A DNA stretch of 64,000 bases from Ligilactobacillus equi DSM 15833 = JCM 10991 (GCF_000615765.1 NZ_BAMI01000002.1:1-64000), one strand, 5' to 3'; shown: positions 47,650-58,017, counted from the stretch's first letter. A program made the numbers and translations. The notes: generated from the letters alone by a model not told the origin.

Positions 47650-48809
47650 TTAAAACCTTATCACTTGGCGTTTTATATCCTGTTGTCGCCCATTTAAAAG
47701 CTGATAAATCCGTCCTACTTTATAATCGGTAGCAAGAAATGTTTGCTTATCTTTTTGAGTCACCCGTGTTACCAAAGGATAAGGGGTGTTTTTCTTAACT
47801 TTATTAAGTAAGGTTTGCCCCGCCTGGCTAAAGCCAAGTAAACGTAAGAAAGGTGCCTTTTGGTAGACTTGAACTTCTTCAGTCCGTAAATCAAGTAATA
47901 CAGCCGTTGCTAAGCGACTCAAGCGCGTATAAGTGAAACGTTTATTCTTAACCGCCTTGAGCCACTCTTCAAACGTCGCCTGCGGACCTAGCTGTTCTAA
48001 TTGTTGAACCAAACGGTACTCAATACCTTCTGCCATACCATAAATTTGCCCTAAATCCTCAATCCTCGCCATAGTTAAACGATAGCGTAATAATGGCCAA
48101 AAGTCCGCCCATGATAACATTTTTTGAGACTCTAAATCCACAAAGGTAGACTTGGGTACATATGCTTGCAAATCCGTAAGTTTCCCAGCCAGATAAGCTT
48201 GGCGGATAGCCGTCGCACTAGCAATAACTTGGTCCTTGTACAAATCTTCTTCGTGATAAGCTGCCTTTATTCTTCGAATCGGGTACAAACTTAAAGGCTC
48301 ACCTAAAGCTAAATTGGCCTTGGCATAAGCTAAACCCAATAAATCATTGGGGGATGAGACTTCATGCCCTATTTTTGGGCAATCGCTTCTTGCCAGGAAG
48401 CTGCATAAGCTTGGTCATATTTTTTGAAATTTCCAGTTAAATTTTGCGTAAGTCGGGCATAAGCCATAAAGTCATAAGTGGCATGCTCAGCCCCGAAAGC
48501 GAGCACTTCAGCCCCAAAAGCAGCTAACGCCCGTACGCCCCCAAAGGCAAAGCGGTCCGCCGGCTGCAAAGCATCCGCCACGGGCAATTCAAGGACCACA
48601 TCCGCACCATTAGCCAGAGCTTGCGTAGCCCGAGTCCACTTATCAAAAGTGGCTGGTTCCCCTCTTTGCAAGAAGTTGCCACTCATGGCCACCACAATTT
48701 TAGCCCCCGGGAAGCGTTCCTTGACTTGTTGTAGCTGGTAAAGATGACCATTGTGAAATGGATTATATTCGGCAATAATACCGACGATTTCTGGTTTTAC
48801 TTTTGACAT
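47650..48809 (-). CDS. tmcAL: tRNA(Met) cytidine acetate ligase TmcAL (frame broken by one base)
   Basis: Formerly YlbM; it uses acetate and ATP to make N4-acetylcytidine at C34 of elongator tRNA(Met). The nucleotidyltransferase motif IAEYNPFHNGHLYQL and MSGNFLQRGEPA are at the N-terminus. The frame stops at ...WQEAIAQK because one T is missing on the plus strand in the T5 run at 48372-48376; restored, it continues IGHEVSSPNDLLGLAYAKAN and SLYPIRRIKAAYHE, 386 residues in all. Its ATG 48809 lies inside the end of the upstream methyltransferase gene. Confidence 0.88.
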
Positions 48810-49531
48810 GCGAAAAACCACCGCGTTGTTTCGGCATTAATTTCAGCTTGGCCAAAGTCAGCCGTCACCGTTACTTTCTGGAAACCAGCCTGAGATAAAA
48901 GTTTTTGATAAACTTCCAAATCATAAGTCCGCTCGTGGTGGTCTTCAGCTAGTCGGTCGTACCCTCCCAGGTTTTCATTCCAATTAAAGAAAGTTAGGTC
49001 ATGGACCACGCTGTGTGGCGCTTTATCGGCATATGATGCCCATAAAAAGGCCCGACTCTCATCATTATAATTGTACATGTAACCTGGATAAACTACATCG
49101 GTTTGATAAGGAGTAATGACATCAAAGATGAATTTTCCGCCCTCATTTAAGTGCTGGTAGACTTCCTTAAAAGCTTGGCCCACTTGCGCTTCATCTTTTA
49201 AATAACAAAATGAATCCGCAAAGCATGTGACTTGGTCATATTGATCTAATGCACTTAAATCCAACATGTTACCTTCAATTAAAGGAATTTCAACTCCTGC
49301 TTCGTGGGCATGCATGTCAGCTAGCGCCAACATTTCAGTAGAAAAATCTAAACCAGAAACATCAAAACCCGCCTGAGCCAACATCACCGCTAAGCGCCCT
49401 GCACCACACGCCAAATCAAGCAGGGGGCCTTTATTCTTGTCGAGCTCTTTTTGCACAAAAGCCAACCATTGCTCATACATGGTTGGCTCCATTAATTCAT
49501 CATACAACTGGGAAAAAGTTGTATAAATCAT
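48797..49531 (-). CDS. yqeM: Class I SAM-dependent methyltransferase, YqeM-like
   Basis: 244 residues; LLDLACGAGRLAVMLAQAGF is the SAM loop, then GLDFSTEML and VTCFADSFCYL. It sits between rsfS and tmcAL in the order known for yqeM of B. subtilis. Substrate unknown. Confidence 0.88.
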   Translation of the reverse strand: MIYTTFSQLYDELMEPTMYEQWLAFVQKELDKNKGPLLDLACGAGRLAVMLAQAGFDVSGLDFSTEMLALADMHAHEAGVEIPLIEGNMLDLSALDQYDQVTCFADSFCYLKDEAQVGQAFKEVYQHLNEGGKFIFDVITPYQTDVVYPGYMYNYNDESRAFLWASYADKAPHSVVHDLTFFNWNENLGGYDRLAEDHHERTYDLEVYQKLLSQAGFQKVTVTADFGQAEINAETTRWFFACQK

Positions 49532-49536
49532 CCCAA

Positions 49537-49893
49537 TTATTCCTTAATCCAGCCAGCTACATCGACAAGCGGTGCATCTGCCCAAAGTTTTTCTAAGTTG
49601 TAGAATTGGCGTGTTTCTTCCTTGAAGACGTGAGCAACAACATCACCCATATCAATCAAAATCCAATTGGCAGTACTTTTACCCTCAACTTCACGAATGG
49701 TACCACCCTTTTCTTCTACTTGTTCTTGAATTTCTTCGGCAATGGCCTTTACTTGACGATCAGAAGTGGCTTGCATAATCACAAAGTAATCAGCCAATAA
49801 ACTGACCCCTTGTACATCTAAAGCCACGATTTCTTCAGCCCGCTTGCTATCAGCAGCAGTTACGACAGTTTGTAATAATTCTTTACTATCCAA
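49537..49893 (-). CDS. rsfS: Ribosome silencing factor
   Basis: 118 residues from TTG 49893 after AGGAGG; the longer frame up to 49923 has no ribosome site. Family motifs ADYFVIMQATSDRQVKAIAEEI and GDVVAHVFKEETRQFYNLEKLWADA. It binds L14 and blocks subunit joining under starvation. Confidence 0.94.
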   Translation of the reverse strand: MDSKELLQTVVTAADSKRAEEIVALDVQGVSLLADYFVIMQATSDRQVKAIAEEIQEQVEEKGGTIREVEGKSTANWILIDMGDVVAHVFKEETRQFYNLEKLWADAPLVDVAGWIKE

Positions 49894-49904
49894 ATTTTTT
49901 CCTC

Positions 49905-50498
49905 CTAACGGCCACAAACCCAAGCATTATAGGTTGAAATTGCAGCCGGATATATTGTTTTTTCGTTTGCGATTAAGTGCGCTAAGGTGTGGGAAGTTTC
50001 AAAAGCCACCGCTTCTTTTAAATCGTTTTTGGCAATCGCTCGCGCGGTTTTTACACCCGGAAAATCACGATTTTCTTCAATGTAGTCTGCAACATATACA
50101 ATTTGATCGAGCCTTGTCATGTTAACGGCCCCCACTGTATGCCGGCGCACTGCATTCAAGATAGCTTCATCTTCAATTCCCAATTCTTGCCGAATAATTT
50201 CGGCTCCCACAACTCCATGCCAGATAAAGTTAGACCAATTTTTAAGGTCCGGATCAAGCTGACAAGCATCAATCATAGCCAAAAATTCCTGGTCACTTTT
50301 TTCTTTCGCGTAATCATGCACTAAGGCCGCCACTGAAGCCAACTCTAAATCAACACCGTTATTTTGAGCTAATTCAAGAGCAGCTTTTTCCACACCGAGG
50401 ACATGGCGAAAACGAAAATCACTAAGTTCCGCGGCAATTTTGGCCACCAATTCTTGGCGACTACCTGCGTAATAATGTTTATTGTAAGCTACTTCCAT
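49905..50498 (-). CDS. yqeK: HD-domain phosphohydrolase YqeK
   Basis: 197 residues; HD motifs FRHVLGVEKAALELA, AALVHDYAKE (metal HD) and HTVGAVNMTRLDQIVYVADYIEENR. YqeK hydrolyses Ap4A symmetrically and so limits this alarmone. AAGGA precedes the ATG; it overlaps nadD by 20 bases. Confidence 0.93.
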   Translation of the reverse strand: MEVAYNKHYYAGSRQELVAKIAAELSDFRFRHVLGVEKAALELAQNNGVDLELASVAALVHDYAKEKSDQEFLAMIDACQLDPDLKNWSNFIWHGVVGAEIIRQELGIEDEAILNAVRRHTVGAVNMTRLDQIVYVADYIEENRDFPGVKTARAIAKNDLKEAVAFETSHTLAHLIANEKTIYPAAISTYNAWVCGR

Positions 50499-51129
50499 CT
50501 TGATATAATCCTTCTTCCTTAATAAAATCCGCCACTTCGTCTCTCACTAGATAACGAATGGAACATCCACTCGCCACTTTTTGACGAATCAAAGACGAAG
50601 ATACTTCAAAACCTGGCACATCAACCCATAAAACGGGATAAGGACTCGTGAGCTGATAGCCTGGTCGCTTAACTCCTACAAAATTAACAATCTTAACTAA
50701 TTCATCAATTTTATACCAAGTTGATAAGTACTCGACCATATCGCCCCCGATAATGAAGTAGTATTCATTTTCAGGATGTTCACGCCGTAATTGTTGGACG
50801 GTGTCATAAGTATAACTTACTCCGCCTCGTTTTAATTCGATATCACTAACTGAAAAATGCGGGTTCCCTTGGATACTGAGTTTCGTCATTTCCAAGCGTG
50901 TTTGCGCACTAATTGTCTTTTTTTCATCGATATGAGGCGGTTTATTATCAGGAATAAAGATAACTTCATCTAACCCTAATTGGCTTAAAACCTGTTCGGC
51001 TACCAGCAAATGACCTAGATGCGGCGGATTAAACGTCCCCCCCATAAGCCCGACTTTACGTCTAGGTTGGTCATGTACTAAATCAACTTGGATCTGTACT
51101 TCTGGAATTTTTACAGTTTTTAATGCCAT
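50479..51129 (-). CDS. nadD: Nicotinate-nucleotide adenylyltransferase
   Basis: 216 residues; GGTFNPPHLGHLLVAEQ holds the (T/H)IGH ATP-binding motif, and SSSLIRQKVASGCSIRYLV is the ISSTxIR-type motif. It makes nicotinate adenine dinucleotide in NAD synthesis. Confidence 0.95.
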   Translation of the reverse strand: MALKTVKIPEVQIQVDLVHDQPRRKVGLMGGTFNPPHLGHLLVAEQVLSQLGLDEVIFIPDNKPPHIDEKKTISAQTRLEMTKLSIQGNPHFSVSDIELKRGGVSYTYDTVQQLRREHPENEYYFIIGGDMVEYLSTWYKIDELVKIVNFVGVKRPGYQLTSPYPVLWVDVPGFEVSSSLIRQKVASGCSIRYLVRDEVADFIKEEGLYQDGSSLQ

Positions 51130-51138
51130 TTTGTCACC

Positions 51139-51459
51139 TTATTTCGCTAAATCTCTAACTTTCCAAGAAATGTCACGGTTGTCCTTATTATCAGCTTGCT
51201 TGTAAAGCACCAAAACGTGACCAATCTTTTGGACCACCGTTACGCGGCTATTATTTTCAATAAATTCAATTACTTCATCTTCATCAACCATGGTGTTTTG
51301 TAAAAGGTTAATCTTGAACAATTCGCGTTTTTCAATCGCTTCGTTAATTTGATCTAACCATGCTTGACTCAAGCCATCCTTCCCGACTTGGAATAAAGGA
51401 CGCATATTGTGCGCTTGGGAGCGCAAAAATCTCTTTTGTTTACCTGTTAATTTAACCAC
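51139..51459 (-). CDS. yhbY: Ribosome-assembly RNA-binding protein YhbY (CRM domain)
   Basis: 106 residues; LTGKQKRFLRSQAHNMRPLFQVGKDGLS is the CRM-domain start with the GxxG loop. Binds pre-50S particles. Between yqeH and nadD as in B. subtilis. Confidence 0.94.
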   Translation of the reverse strand: MVKLTGKQKRFLRSQAHNMRPLFQVGKDGLSQAWLDQINEAIEKRELFKINLLQNTMVDEDEVIEFIENNSRVTVVQKIGHVLVLYKQADNKDNRDISWKVRDLAK

Positions 51460-51469
51460 AAAATTCTCC

Positions 51470-52588
51470 TTAAATCATTGCTTTTCTAAGTAAGACAGCT
51501 ACCCCTTCTGGAGCATACCCAGCGACGATACTACCAGCTTTAACAGTTACCCAGCCAAGGCCCGCAAAGACTAAATCGCTCTTTTCTTCAACTTTAAATT
51601 CAAAACGTGCCAATTTAGGAAAATCCGCCATTTGTTTTTCACCCGGAGGAGTCAAGAGCTTGCCGGCATGCTTATCATAAAAAGCATCCGCTTTTTCAGT
51701 CTTAGTCCGGTGAACCATCAAGTTATTTTCCATATAGACCACGACTCCCTGTTTAGGACCAGCAATAAAATCAAAGCGCGCTAAAGCCCCAAAGAAAAGG
51801 GTTTGCCCTGGATTTAATTGGTAAACCTTCGGCTTAATTTCCTTTTGTGGGGAAGCTAAGCGTAAGGACTTAGGATCCAAGTAGTGAGCCATTTGTTCTT
51901 GGTGAATAATCCCCGGTGTGTCAACTAACATGTGGCCATCATCCAAAGGAATTTCAATGCGATCCAAAGTCGTCCCAGGGAAACGTGACGTTGTGATAAT
52001 ATCTTGCATTCCCGTGGTATGCTTGATGATTTGGTTAATCAACGTCGACTTTCCAACATTAGTAACCCCCACTACATAAACATCGCGACCTTCACGGTAC
52101 TTATTGATTAATTCTAATAGATTGTCTACTTCATGGTTCTTCTTAGCAGACGTTAAAACCACATCAATCGGCCGTAAACCTTGGGCATTGGCGGATTGTC
52201 GAACCCAATCCCGTAAACGACTGCGTTTTAAGGATTTAGGTAACAGATCTTCTTTATTTCCCACCATTAAAATTGGATTTTTACCGACAAAACGGTGGAG
52301 GCCCGGGATAATAGAACCAGAGAAGTCAAAAATATCAATCACATTAACAATCAAGGCATCGGCAGAACCAATTTCGTTTAGTAAAGCTAAAAAATCATCA
52401 TCACTTAAAGACACATCAGCTACTTCGTTATAGTGACGTAATCTAAAACAACGTTGGCAATAAACTTCTTGATTTTCAATTCCTTTTTCTAAGGCAGATT
52501 GGGGGGTATAACCTAATTCATCTTTGTTTTCAGTTTGAATCTTAGCCCCGCAACCAATACAGTATAATTCTTCTCTAAGCTCTGTCAT
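51470..52588 (-). CDS. yqeH: Ribosome biogenesis GTPase YqeH
   Basis: 372 residues, circularly permuted GTPase: N-terminal zinc finger (YCIGCGAKIQ...YCQRCFRLRHYN), G4 VGNKEDLLP before G1 GVTNVGKSTLI and G3 DTPG. Needed for 30S assembly. It overlaps yqeG by 14 bases. Confidence 0.95.
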   Translation of the reverse strand: MTELREELYCIGCGAKIQTENKDELGYTPQSALEKGIENQEVYCQRCFRLRHYNEVADVSLSDDDFLALLNEIGSADALIVNVIDIFDFSGSIIPGLHRFVGKNPILMVGNKEDLLPKSLKRSRLRDWVRQSANAQGLRPIDVVLTSAKKNHEVDNLLELINKYREGRDVYVVGVTNVGKSTLINQIIKHTTGMQDIITTSRFPGTTLDRIEIPLDDGHMLVDTPGIIHQEQMAHYLDPKSLRLASPQKEIKPKVYQLNPGQTLFFGALARFDFIAGPKQGVVVYMENNLMVHRTKTEKADAFYDKHAGKLLTPPGEKQMADFPKLARFEFKVEEKSDLVFAGLGWVTVKAGSIVAGYAPEGVAVLLRKAMI

Positions 52589-53114
52589 CCAGTGAATTCC
52601 TCCAATTCTTACTTAAAAGTTTTTGTTTGTAAAGACTACCCTTCACCAGGTTTTCAATTCCCCGGTTGATTTTCGTGTTCCACGCATCGGATTCGACAAT
52701 TGGCTTGACTAAGACCGAGCGAATCTGAGCGTTATTAGCCGCCCAAACATCCGTTAACAATTGGTCCCCCACCAAAATAACCTCGTCATTGGCCACTTGA
52801 TAACGTTTCTGTGCTTGTCTAATCCCTCGCGTCAAAGGTTTTAAAGCCCGGGAAACAAAAGGTAAGTTTAAAGGACCCACGGCACGCTTCACCCGTTGAT
52901 GGTTGTTATTAGAAACTACTACTACGGTAATTTTTTCTTCTTCCATTAACCTTAACCAAGCTCTTAGCTCTGGTGTCCCATCAGGATTATTCCAGGCAAT
53001 CAAGGTGTTATCTAAATCTGTCAAAACAACCTTAATATTATTCTTGTGTAAATCGGCAGCAGTTAAATTATAAATTGATTCAATTTGCCAGGTAGGTGCT
53101 AATCTCTTAAACAT
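52575..53114 (-). CDS. yqeG: HAD-superfamily phosphatase YqeG
   Basis: 179 residues from ATG 53114 (MFKRLAPTWQIESIYNLTAA). HAD motifs: VLTDLDNTLIAW with the nucleophile Asp, VVVSNNN and VGDQLLTDVWAAN. First gene of the yqeG-tmcAL operon. Before the ATG a GGAGGA is followed by a GCCC/GGGC hairpin that may bring it near the start; a GTG at 53159 is the other choice. Confidence 0.9.
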   Translation of the reverse strand: MFKRLAPTWQIESIYNLTAADLHKNNIKVVLTDLDNTLIAWNNPDGTPELRAWLRLMEEEKITVVVVSNNNHQRVKRAVGPLNLPFVSRALKPLTRGIRQAQKRYQVANDEVILVGDQLLTDVWAANNAQIRSVLVKPIVESDAWNTKINRGIENLVKGSLYKQKLLSKNWRNSLDDRA

Positions 53115-53164
53115 CTTCTTTGCCCTGTTAAACTGGGCTCCTCCTTCTATCAGTCTCACTTTTT

Positions 53165-53194
53165 ATTATAAACCAGACTCCATATAACTTGCAA
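53165..53194 (-). promoter_or_regulatory. Promoter of the yqeG-tmcAL operon
   Basis: TTGCAA (53189-53194) and TATAAT (53165-53170), 18 bases apart on the minus strand. Confidence 0.7.
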
Positions 53195-53213
53195 AATTTT
53201 GACGATAAAGAAT

Positions 53214-53247
53214 AAAGGCCGAGACAAACTCCTTCGTCCCAGCCTTT
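53214..53247 (-). terminator. Terminator after rplT
   Basis: AAAGGCTGGGAC and GTCTCGGCCTTT pair over 12 bases with G-T pairs; tail ATTCTTTAT. Confidence 0.75.
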
Positions 53248-53256
53248 ACAAAATTA

Positions 53257-53613
53257 TTAAGCTAAAGCCTTCTTAGCTTCTTCAACGAGTGCTGTAAATG
53301 CAGCTGCATCGTTAACGGCTAAATCAGCTAACATCTTACGGTTAACATCGATTTCAGCCAACTTTAAACCGTGCATTAACTTGCTGTAGCTGATACCGTT
53401 CATCCGAGCGGCAGCGTTGATACGAGCAATCCATAACTTACGGAAGTTTGACTTAGTCTTACGACGGTCACGGAAAGCGTATTGGTATGACTTCATTACT
53501 TGTTGCTTAGCAACTTTGAATTGAATGTGCTTTGCACCGCGGTAACCCTTAGCTAATTTTAAAATGCGTTTGCGACGACGACGCGTCACAGTTCCACCTT
53601 TAACACGTGGCAT
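53257..53613 (-). CDS. rplT: 50S ribosomal protein L20
   Basis: 118 residues; [29 protein letters not shown] and [25 protein letters not shown]20 is the likely ligand of the leader upstream of infC in Firmicutes. Confidence 0.96.
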   Translation of the reverse strand: MPRVKGGTVTRRRRKRILKLAKGYRGAKHIQFKVAKQQVMKSYQYAFRDRRKTKSNFRKLWIARINAAARMNGISYSKLMHGLKLAEIDVNRKMLADLAVNDAAAFTALVEEAKKALA

Positions 53614-53721
53614 GTGAATTCCTCCTTATTATCGACAGCAATACTGTCTCCCATTCTGGGATTTGATTCATATGGGCATCTTGCCCCAAGATTTAAGCTT
53701 TAGTCGTAAACGAAATACTAA

Positions 53722-53922
53722 TTATTTCATTTGTGAAAGCATTTGTTTGATACGCTTCATGTCTGAAGCAGATACCATTGATGCCTTGCGCAAGTGACGA
53801 CGTTGCTTCTTTGTCTTACCGTGGAAACGGTGTGATGTGTAGGCGTTTGAACGCTTTAAACCACCATTTCCTGTACGCTTGAAGCGTTTTGCTGATGCGC
53901 GGTGTGTTTTTTGTTTTGGCAT
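53722..53922 (-). CDS. rpmI: 50S ribosomal protein L35
   Basis: 66 residues; [44 protein letters not shown]. Second gene of infC-rpmI-rplT. Confidence 0.96.
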   Translation of the reverse strand: MPKQKTHRASAKRFKRTGNGGLKRSNAYTSHRFHGKTKKQRRHLRKASMVSASDMKRIKQMLSQMK

Positions 53923-53957
53923 GATACAATCCTCCTAGAAATATTAACCAACAATTA

Positions 53958-54479
53958 TTACTTGTCAGCTTTTGGTGCAAGCATTAAGAACATGCTCCGA
54001 CCATCCATTTTTGGTTTTGATTCGACTGTCGCAACTTCTTTAGTTTCGTCAGCAAATCGATTTAAAACGTCACGCCCAATGTCCTTGTGTGTGATAGCCC
54101 GGCCTCGGAAACGAATCGAAACCTTAACTTTATCACCTTTAGCCAAGAATTTTTGTGCGTTTTTCATTTTTGTGTTGAAGTCATTCGTGTCAATCGTTGG
54201 GCTCAAGCGGATTTCCTTAACGTTAACCACTTTTTGCTTCTTACGAGCTTCACGTTGTTTCTTCTGTAACTCAAAACGGTACTTCCCATAATCCATGATC
54301 TTGGCAACCGGTGGCTTAGCCTTTGGCGCAACCAAAACCAGATCTAAGTTTGCTTGTTCAGCTAAAGCTAACGCTTCATGTTTAGTTTTAACTCCAAGTT
54401 GATCACCATTATCAGCAATCAAACGAACTTCACGGGCACGAATACCATCGTTTACCATCTTATCAACAGCTATGGCAAT
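53958..54479 (-). CDS. infC: Translation initiation factor IF-3
   Basis: About 173 residues; [22 protein letters not shown] N-domain, [34 protein letters not shown] linker and [26 protein letters not shown]-domain. The first ATG (54458) has no ribosome site, while GGAGG lies at 54483-54487. The likely start is the rare ATT at 54479 or ATA at 54473. Rare AUU-type starts of infC are known elsewhere and serve feedback control by IF-3 itself. The choice between the two is open. Confidence 0.92.
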   Translation of the reverse strand: MAIAVDKMVNDGIRAREVRLIADNGDQLGVKTKHEALALAEQANLDLVLVAPKAKPPVAKIMDYGKYRFELQKKQREARKKQKVVNVKEIRLSPTIDTNDFNTKMKNAQKFLAKGDKVKVSIRFRGRAITHKDIGRDVLNRFADETKEVATVESKPKMDGRSMFLMLAPKADK

Positions 54480-54487
54480 TCACCTCC

Positions 54488-54640
54488 AAAAAATTTCAGA
54501 GAAAACACAGAATCCACAAAAAATACGGTACTTAAGAAAAGCACCGTATCCACGCCTTTAACGGCATTAAATTCGATTCATCAGCCCGGAAACCTCATTT
54601 CCTAGGCGAGAAGTTATCACTTCTGCTTTTCTCAACTTTC
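54488..54640 (-). ncRNA. L20-type leader with attenuator upstream of infC
   Basis: About 150 transcribed bases. On the minus strand ATACGGTGC and GTACCGTAT pair (arms 54549-54541 and 54531-54523), followed by TTTTTT: an intrinsic terminator inside the leader, about 40 bases before infC. Upstream parts (GCCTAGGAAATG, CATTTCC-like pairs) could form the alternative fold. L20 leaders are known before infC in Firmicutes. Confidence 0.65.
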
Positions 54641-54642
54641 TC

Positions 54643-54671
54643 ATCTTAACAAAACTTAACTTCCCTGTCAA
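54643..54671 (-). promoter_or_regulatory. infC-rpmI-rplT promoter
   Basis: TTGACA (54666-54671) and TAAGAT (54643-54648), 17 bases apart on the minus strand. Confidence 0.8.
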
Positions 54672-54683
54672 GAGTTTACCCAA

Positions 54684-55805
54684 TCATTTTAAATCACTAT
54701 TTTCCGACAGATTGGCCTTCATTAGATTCAGCATATCGCTATCAATTGGTTTTAATTTAATAATATGTGGATTATCCATATATTCGTTAGCCTGTTCATT
54801 CGCCCAGACACTATCATTGTCCCAACGAGGATCTTGGAAATGTGATGGCACATCATAAACACGAATCTCATCATCACTAATTCTTTGGAAGGTTAAAGTT
54901 CCTGCTGCAGTAGGTGTCGCTGAGACTACATAAGTATTAGTTGGGAAAGTCCGTTTAACCACCGGACTAAGATCAAAAGTAACAGATTCTCCACTTCTAT
55001 TACTTACTCCAATAGATGAAATATCATGATTTTGAAGCGCTTCGTATAGGCTATCACGATTATTATACTCCATTAAAAATGTATAGTAGGCTTGCAATGC
55101 TTGCTCTGTAGAAACAGGAAGTCCTGCTTGGTCCTTACTAGAACTTTGACTCTTACTTGAGTTAGAACTTGAACTACCACCTGCATAAGCACTTGGCACA
55201 CCTTGACCGTGGAAAATTTGTTCAAAACCACCTTTTAAGTCGGTGTTTTGTGTTTGCGAAAAGACAAAACTATTTTTTTCGTTACCTTGATTTTGCATGG
55301 AAACTAAAGTGTATGGTTGACCATTGTAAATGGTAAACAGGTACACATGCTTTTCCGCGTAACGTTGCGTTGCATAGTCAGAATAGCAAGCCACAATTAG
55401 GTAAGTATCCTTGGGACCCTCACCCGAGGGAGCCCACTTGACCTTAACTTGGTTATCCACACTATCAATCGCCAGTGGCATTTTCCCATTCCAAACCGAG
55501 TTAGGAATTTCAGCACCGTAAAAATTTCCCGGCTTATCAGGGGTGTATTCTTCATACTGTTGCTGCATCGTGGTTCCCCAATTTTTCATCAAAGTGGCTA
55601 ATTGACTGGCTTGATTCTTGGACCAAACTGTCTGCTTATCCCCTTGATTGGCAGTTGATTTGTTTTTTGAATGGCTACTTTCTTGTTCAGGAATCACACT
55701 AACTTGAGTCTTAGAACTAGTGTTTGAAGCTTTATCAGCTTGACTACAAGCCGCTAATACCAGTGCTGACAACAAACTGACGGATAAAACACTGAATTTT
55801 TTCAT
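54684..55805 (-). CDS. DUF4767-domain lipoprotein
   Basis: 373 residues. Signal with lipobox LAAC (Cys about residue 20), Ser/Lys-rich spacer to 60, then the DUF4767 region WSKNQASQLATLMKNWGTTMQQQYEEYTP to about 205, a Ser-rich linker (SSSSNSSKSQSSS), and a second domain with ISSIGVSNRSGESVTFDLS that resembles a lipoprotein end found in lactobacilli. Cell-surface anchored; function unknown. Confidence 0.85.
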   Translation of the reverse strand: MKKFSVLSVSLLSALVLAACSQADKASNTSSKTQVSVIPEQESSHSKNKSTANQGDKQTVWSKNQASQLATLMKNWGTTMQQQYEEYTPDKPGNFYGAEIPNSVWNGKMPLAIDSVDNQVKVKWAPSGEGPKDTYLIVACYSDYATQRYAEKHVYLFTIYNGQPYTLVSMQNQGNEKNSFVFSQTQNTDLKGGFEQIFHGQGVPSAYAGGSSSSNSSKSQSSSKDQAGLPVSTEQALQAYYTFLMEYNNRDSLYEALQNHDISSIGVSNRSGESVTFDLSPVVKRTFPTNTYVVSATPTAAGTLTFQRISDDEIRVYDVPSHFQDPRWDNDSVWANEQANEYMDNPHIIKLKPIDSDMLNLMKANLSENSDLK

Positions 55806-55867
55806 AATAAACCCCTTTATTTATGTAATAATATCTTTATTTTAACATAATAATTTTTATAGAAAAG

Positions 55868-55919
55868 AAGAATCAAGTTTGAAAGTTTCTCACCATATCG
55901 CCATTCAAACTTGATTCTT
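55868..55919 (-). terminator. Strong hairpin after lepA
   Basis: Perfect 16-bp arms AAGAATCAAGTTTGAA (55868-55883) and TTCAAACTTGATTCTT (55904-55919). The minus strand tail is CTTTTCT. The 150 bases between it and lepA, and 55806-55867, show no gene. Confidence 0.7.
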
Positions 55920-56069
55920 CAGTATTTTTATTTTAATTACGTCTTTTGACACTATTGACCATCACATCACATGACTAAGACGACAATCAATACGTCTTAA
56001 AACTACACTAGAATTATCACTGATACCTAGAAATAATCTTCCTAGCAGTTTTTTATCACACTATTACGC

Positions 56070-57908
56070 CTATTTATTTTTATTGTAGTCTTCATCCGTC
56101 TTTAGGACAGCCATGAAGGCATCTTGTGGCACATCGACGGTTCCGACTGACTTCATCCGTTTCTTACCACGCTTTTGCTTGTCTAAAAGCTTAGCCCGCC
56201 GGTCAGGGTCACCAGTGTGAATTCGCGCGGTAACGTCCTTCCGGTAAGCTTTAATATTAGTTCGGGCAATAATCTTCGCCCCAATGGCAGCTTGAATAGG
56301 AATTTCAAAGTTTTGCCGTGGAATAACATCCTTTAGACGTACCACAATGGTTCGAGCTCGTTCTTGAGCAAAGTCGCGGTGCGCAATAAAACTCAAGGCA
56401 TCGACCTTATCCCCATTTAAGAGAATATCAATCTTAACCAAGTCACTTGGACGCGTACCATCCAATTCATAATCTAGAGAAGCATATCCTTTAGTTCCAG
56501 ACTTTAATTTATCAAAGAAATCAAAAATAATTTCAGACAATGGCATATCGTAAATAACATTCACGCGGTAATCATCGAGGTATTCCATCGTAATAAACGT
56601 TCCCCGCTTACGTTGGCACAAATCCATGACAGCTCCCACATAGTCATTTGGCACCATAATCGTCGCTTTGACATAAGGCTCATTAATTTCTTTAATCGTG
56701 GAAACTTCTGGCATTTGAGAAGGGTTAGATACATCTACCATCTGACCATCAGTCAGTTCAACATTATAGGTAACCGACGGAGCCGTCGTAATCAAGTCCA
56801 TGTTAAATTCTCGTTCTAACCGTTCTTGCACAACATCCATGTGCAACATTCCTAGAAAACCACAACGGAAACCAAACCCTAAGGCTTGGGAGGTTTCAGG
56901 TTCAAATTCTAAAGCTGCATCATTTAATTGTAATTTTTCCAGAGCTTCCCGCAAATCGTTATATTTAGCGTTATCCGTAGGGTAAAGTCCAGAAAAGACC
57001 ATGGGGTGCATTTCTCGATAACCAGCTAAAGGTTTTTCAGCAGGATTGTCAGCGTGAGTTACGGTATCCCCGACCCGCGTGTCTTGGATGTCTTTGATAG
57101 AGGCCGTTAAGTAACCCACGTCACCAGCCATTAAGTAATCACGCTTAATTGGTTTAGGTGAGTTGACCCCCACTTCAACCACTTCGTATTCGGCCCCAGA
57201 GTTCATCAAACGAATCTTATCACCTGGTTTAACCACCCCTTCAACAACTCGCATACTCAAGACTACTCCACGATAATCATCGTAAACAGAATCAAAAATT
57301 AGGGCTTTTAATGGTGCCGTCAAATCCCCATCAGGAGCAGGAATATTGTGTACAATTTGCTCCAACATTTCTTCAATCCCAATTCCGGTCTTGGCCGAAG
57401 CTAACACAGCTTCAGAAGCATCTAAACCTATCACATCCTCAATTTCTTGGCGAACTACTTCCGGTTGTGCCGAAGGTAAGTCAATTTTATTGATAACGGG
57501 CACAATTTCCAAATCATCATCTAAAGCTAAGTAAACATTAGCTAAAGTTTGGGCTTCGACCCCTTGAGAAGCATCCACAACTAAGATAGCCCCTTCACAA
57601 GCCGCTAAAGAACGGGACACTTCGTAGGAAAAGTCGACGTGACCGGGGGTATCTATTAAGTGGAAAATGTAAGTTTCTCCATCTTTAGCAGTATAATGCA
57701 GCTCAACGGCATTTAACTTAATCGTAATCCCTCTTTCCCGTTCCAAATCCATGGAATCAAGGAGTTGCGCTTGCATTTCCCGCTTGGAAACTGTCTCTGT
57801 TAATTCTAAAATCCGATCGGCAATCGTTGATTTACCGTGGTCAATGTGCGCCACAATCGAAAAGTTACGAATTTTCGCTTGGCGTGCTTGCATTTCTTGT
57901 AAGTCCAT
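56070..57908 (-). CDS. lepA: Elongation factor 4 (back-translocating GTPase LepA)
   Basis: 612 residues; G1 [10 protein letters not shown]2 region with RGITI, G3 DTPGHVDF, G4 NKIDLP. The LepA C-terminal domain ends [24 protein letters not shown]. Acts on stalled or mistranslocated ribosomes. It follows dnaJ after a terminator, a common order in lactobacilli. Confidence 0.96.
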   Translation of the reverse strand: MDLQEMQARQAKIRNFSIVAHIDHGKSTIADRILELTETVSKREMQAQLLDSMDLERERGITIKLNAVELHYTAKDGETYIFHLIDTPGHVDFSYEVSRSLAACEGAILVVDASQGVEAQTLANVYLALDDDLEIVPVINKIDLPSAQPEVVRQEIEDVIGLDASEAVLASAKTGIGIEEMLEQIVHNIPAPDGDLTAPLKALIFDSVYDDYRGVVLSMRVVEGVVKPGDKIRLMNSGAEYEVVEVGVNSPKPIKRDYLMAGDVGYLTASIKDIQDTRVGDTVTHADNPAEKPLAGYREMHPMVFSGLYPTDNAKYNDLREALEKLQLNDAALEFEPETSQALGFGFRCGFLGMLHMDVVQERLEREFNMDLITTAPSVTYNVELTDGQMVDVSNPSQMPEVSTIKEINEPYVKATIMVPNDYVGAVMDLCQRKRGTFITMEYLDDYRVNVIYDMPLSEIIFDFFDKLKSGTKGYASLDYELDGTRPSDLVKIDILLNGDKVDALSFIAHRDFAQERARTIVVRLKDVIPRQNFEIPIQAAIGAKIIARTNIKAYRKDVTARIHTGDPDRRAKLLDKQKRGKKRMKSVGTVDVPQDAFMAVLKTDEDYNKNK

Positions 57909-57973
57909 TATTTCTCGCTTTCTTTCCTAATCTCTTAATTAATTATATGGTAGTCTCACTGAAAAGGTCAATC

Positions 57974-57999
57974 AAAAAAAGCCGGCCTAAAACCGACTT
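57974..57999 (-). terminator. Terminator after dnaJ
   Basis: AAGTCGG and CCGGCTT pair on the minus strand, then a run of seven T. Confidence 0.8.
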
Positions 58000-58017
58000 A
58001 AACTGCCATTAGTAAAT

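Noticed and set aside
55925-56069. Repeated ACGTCTT words after lepA
   Set aside because: Short, irregular, without a hairpin that I could trust; no gene or site assigned.
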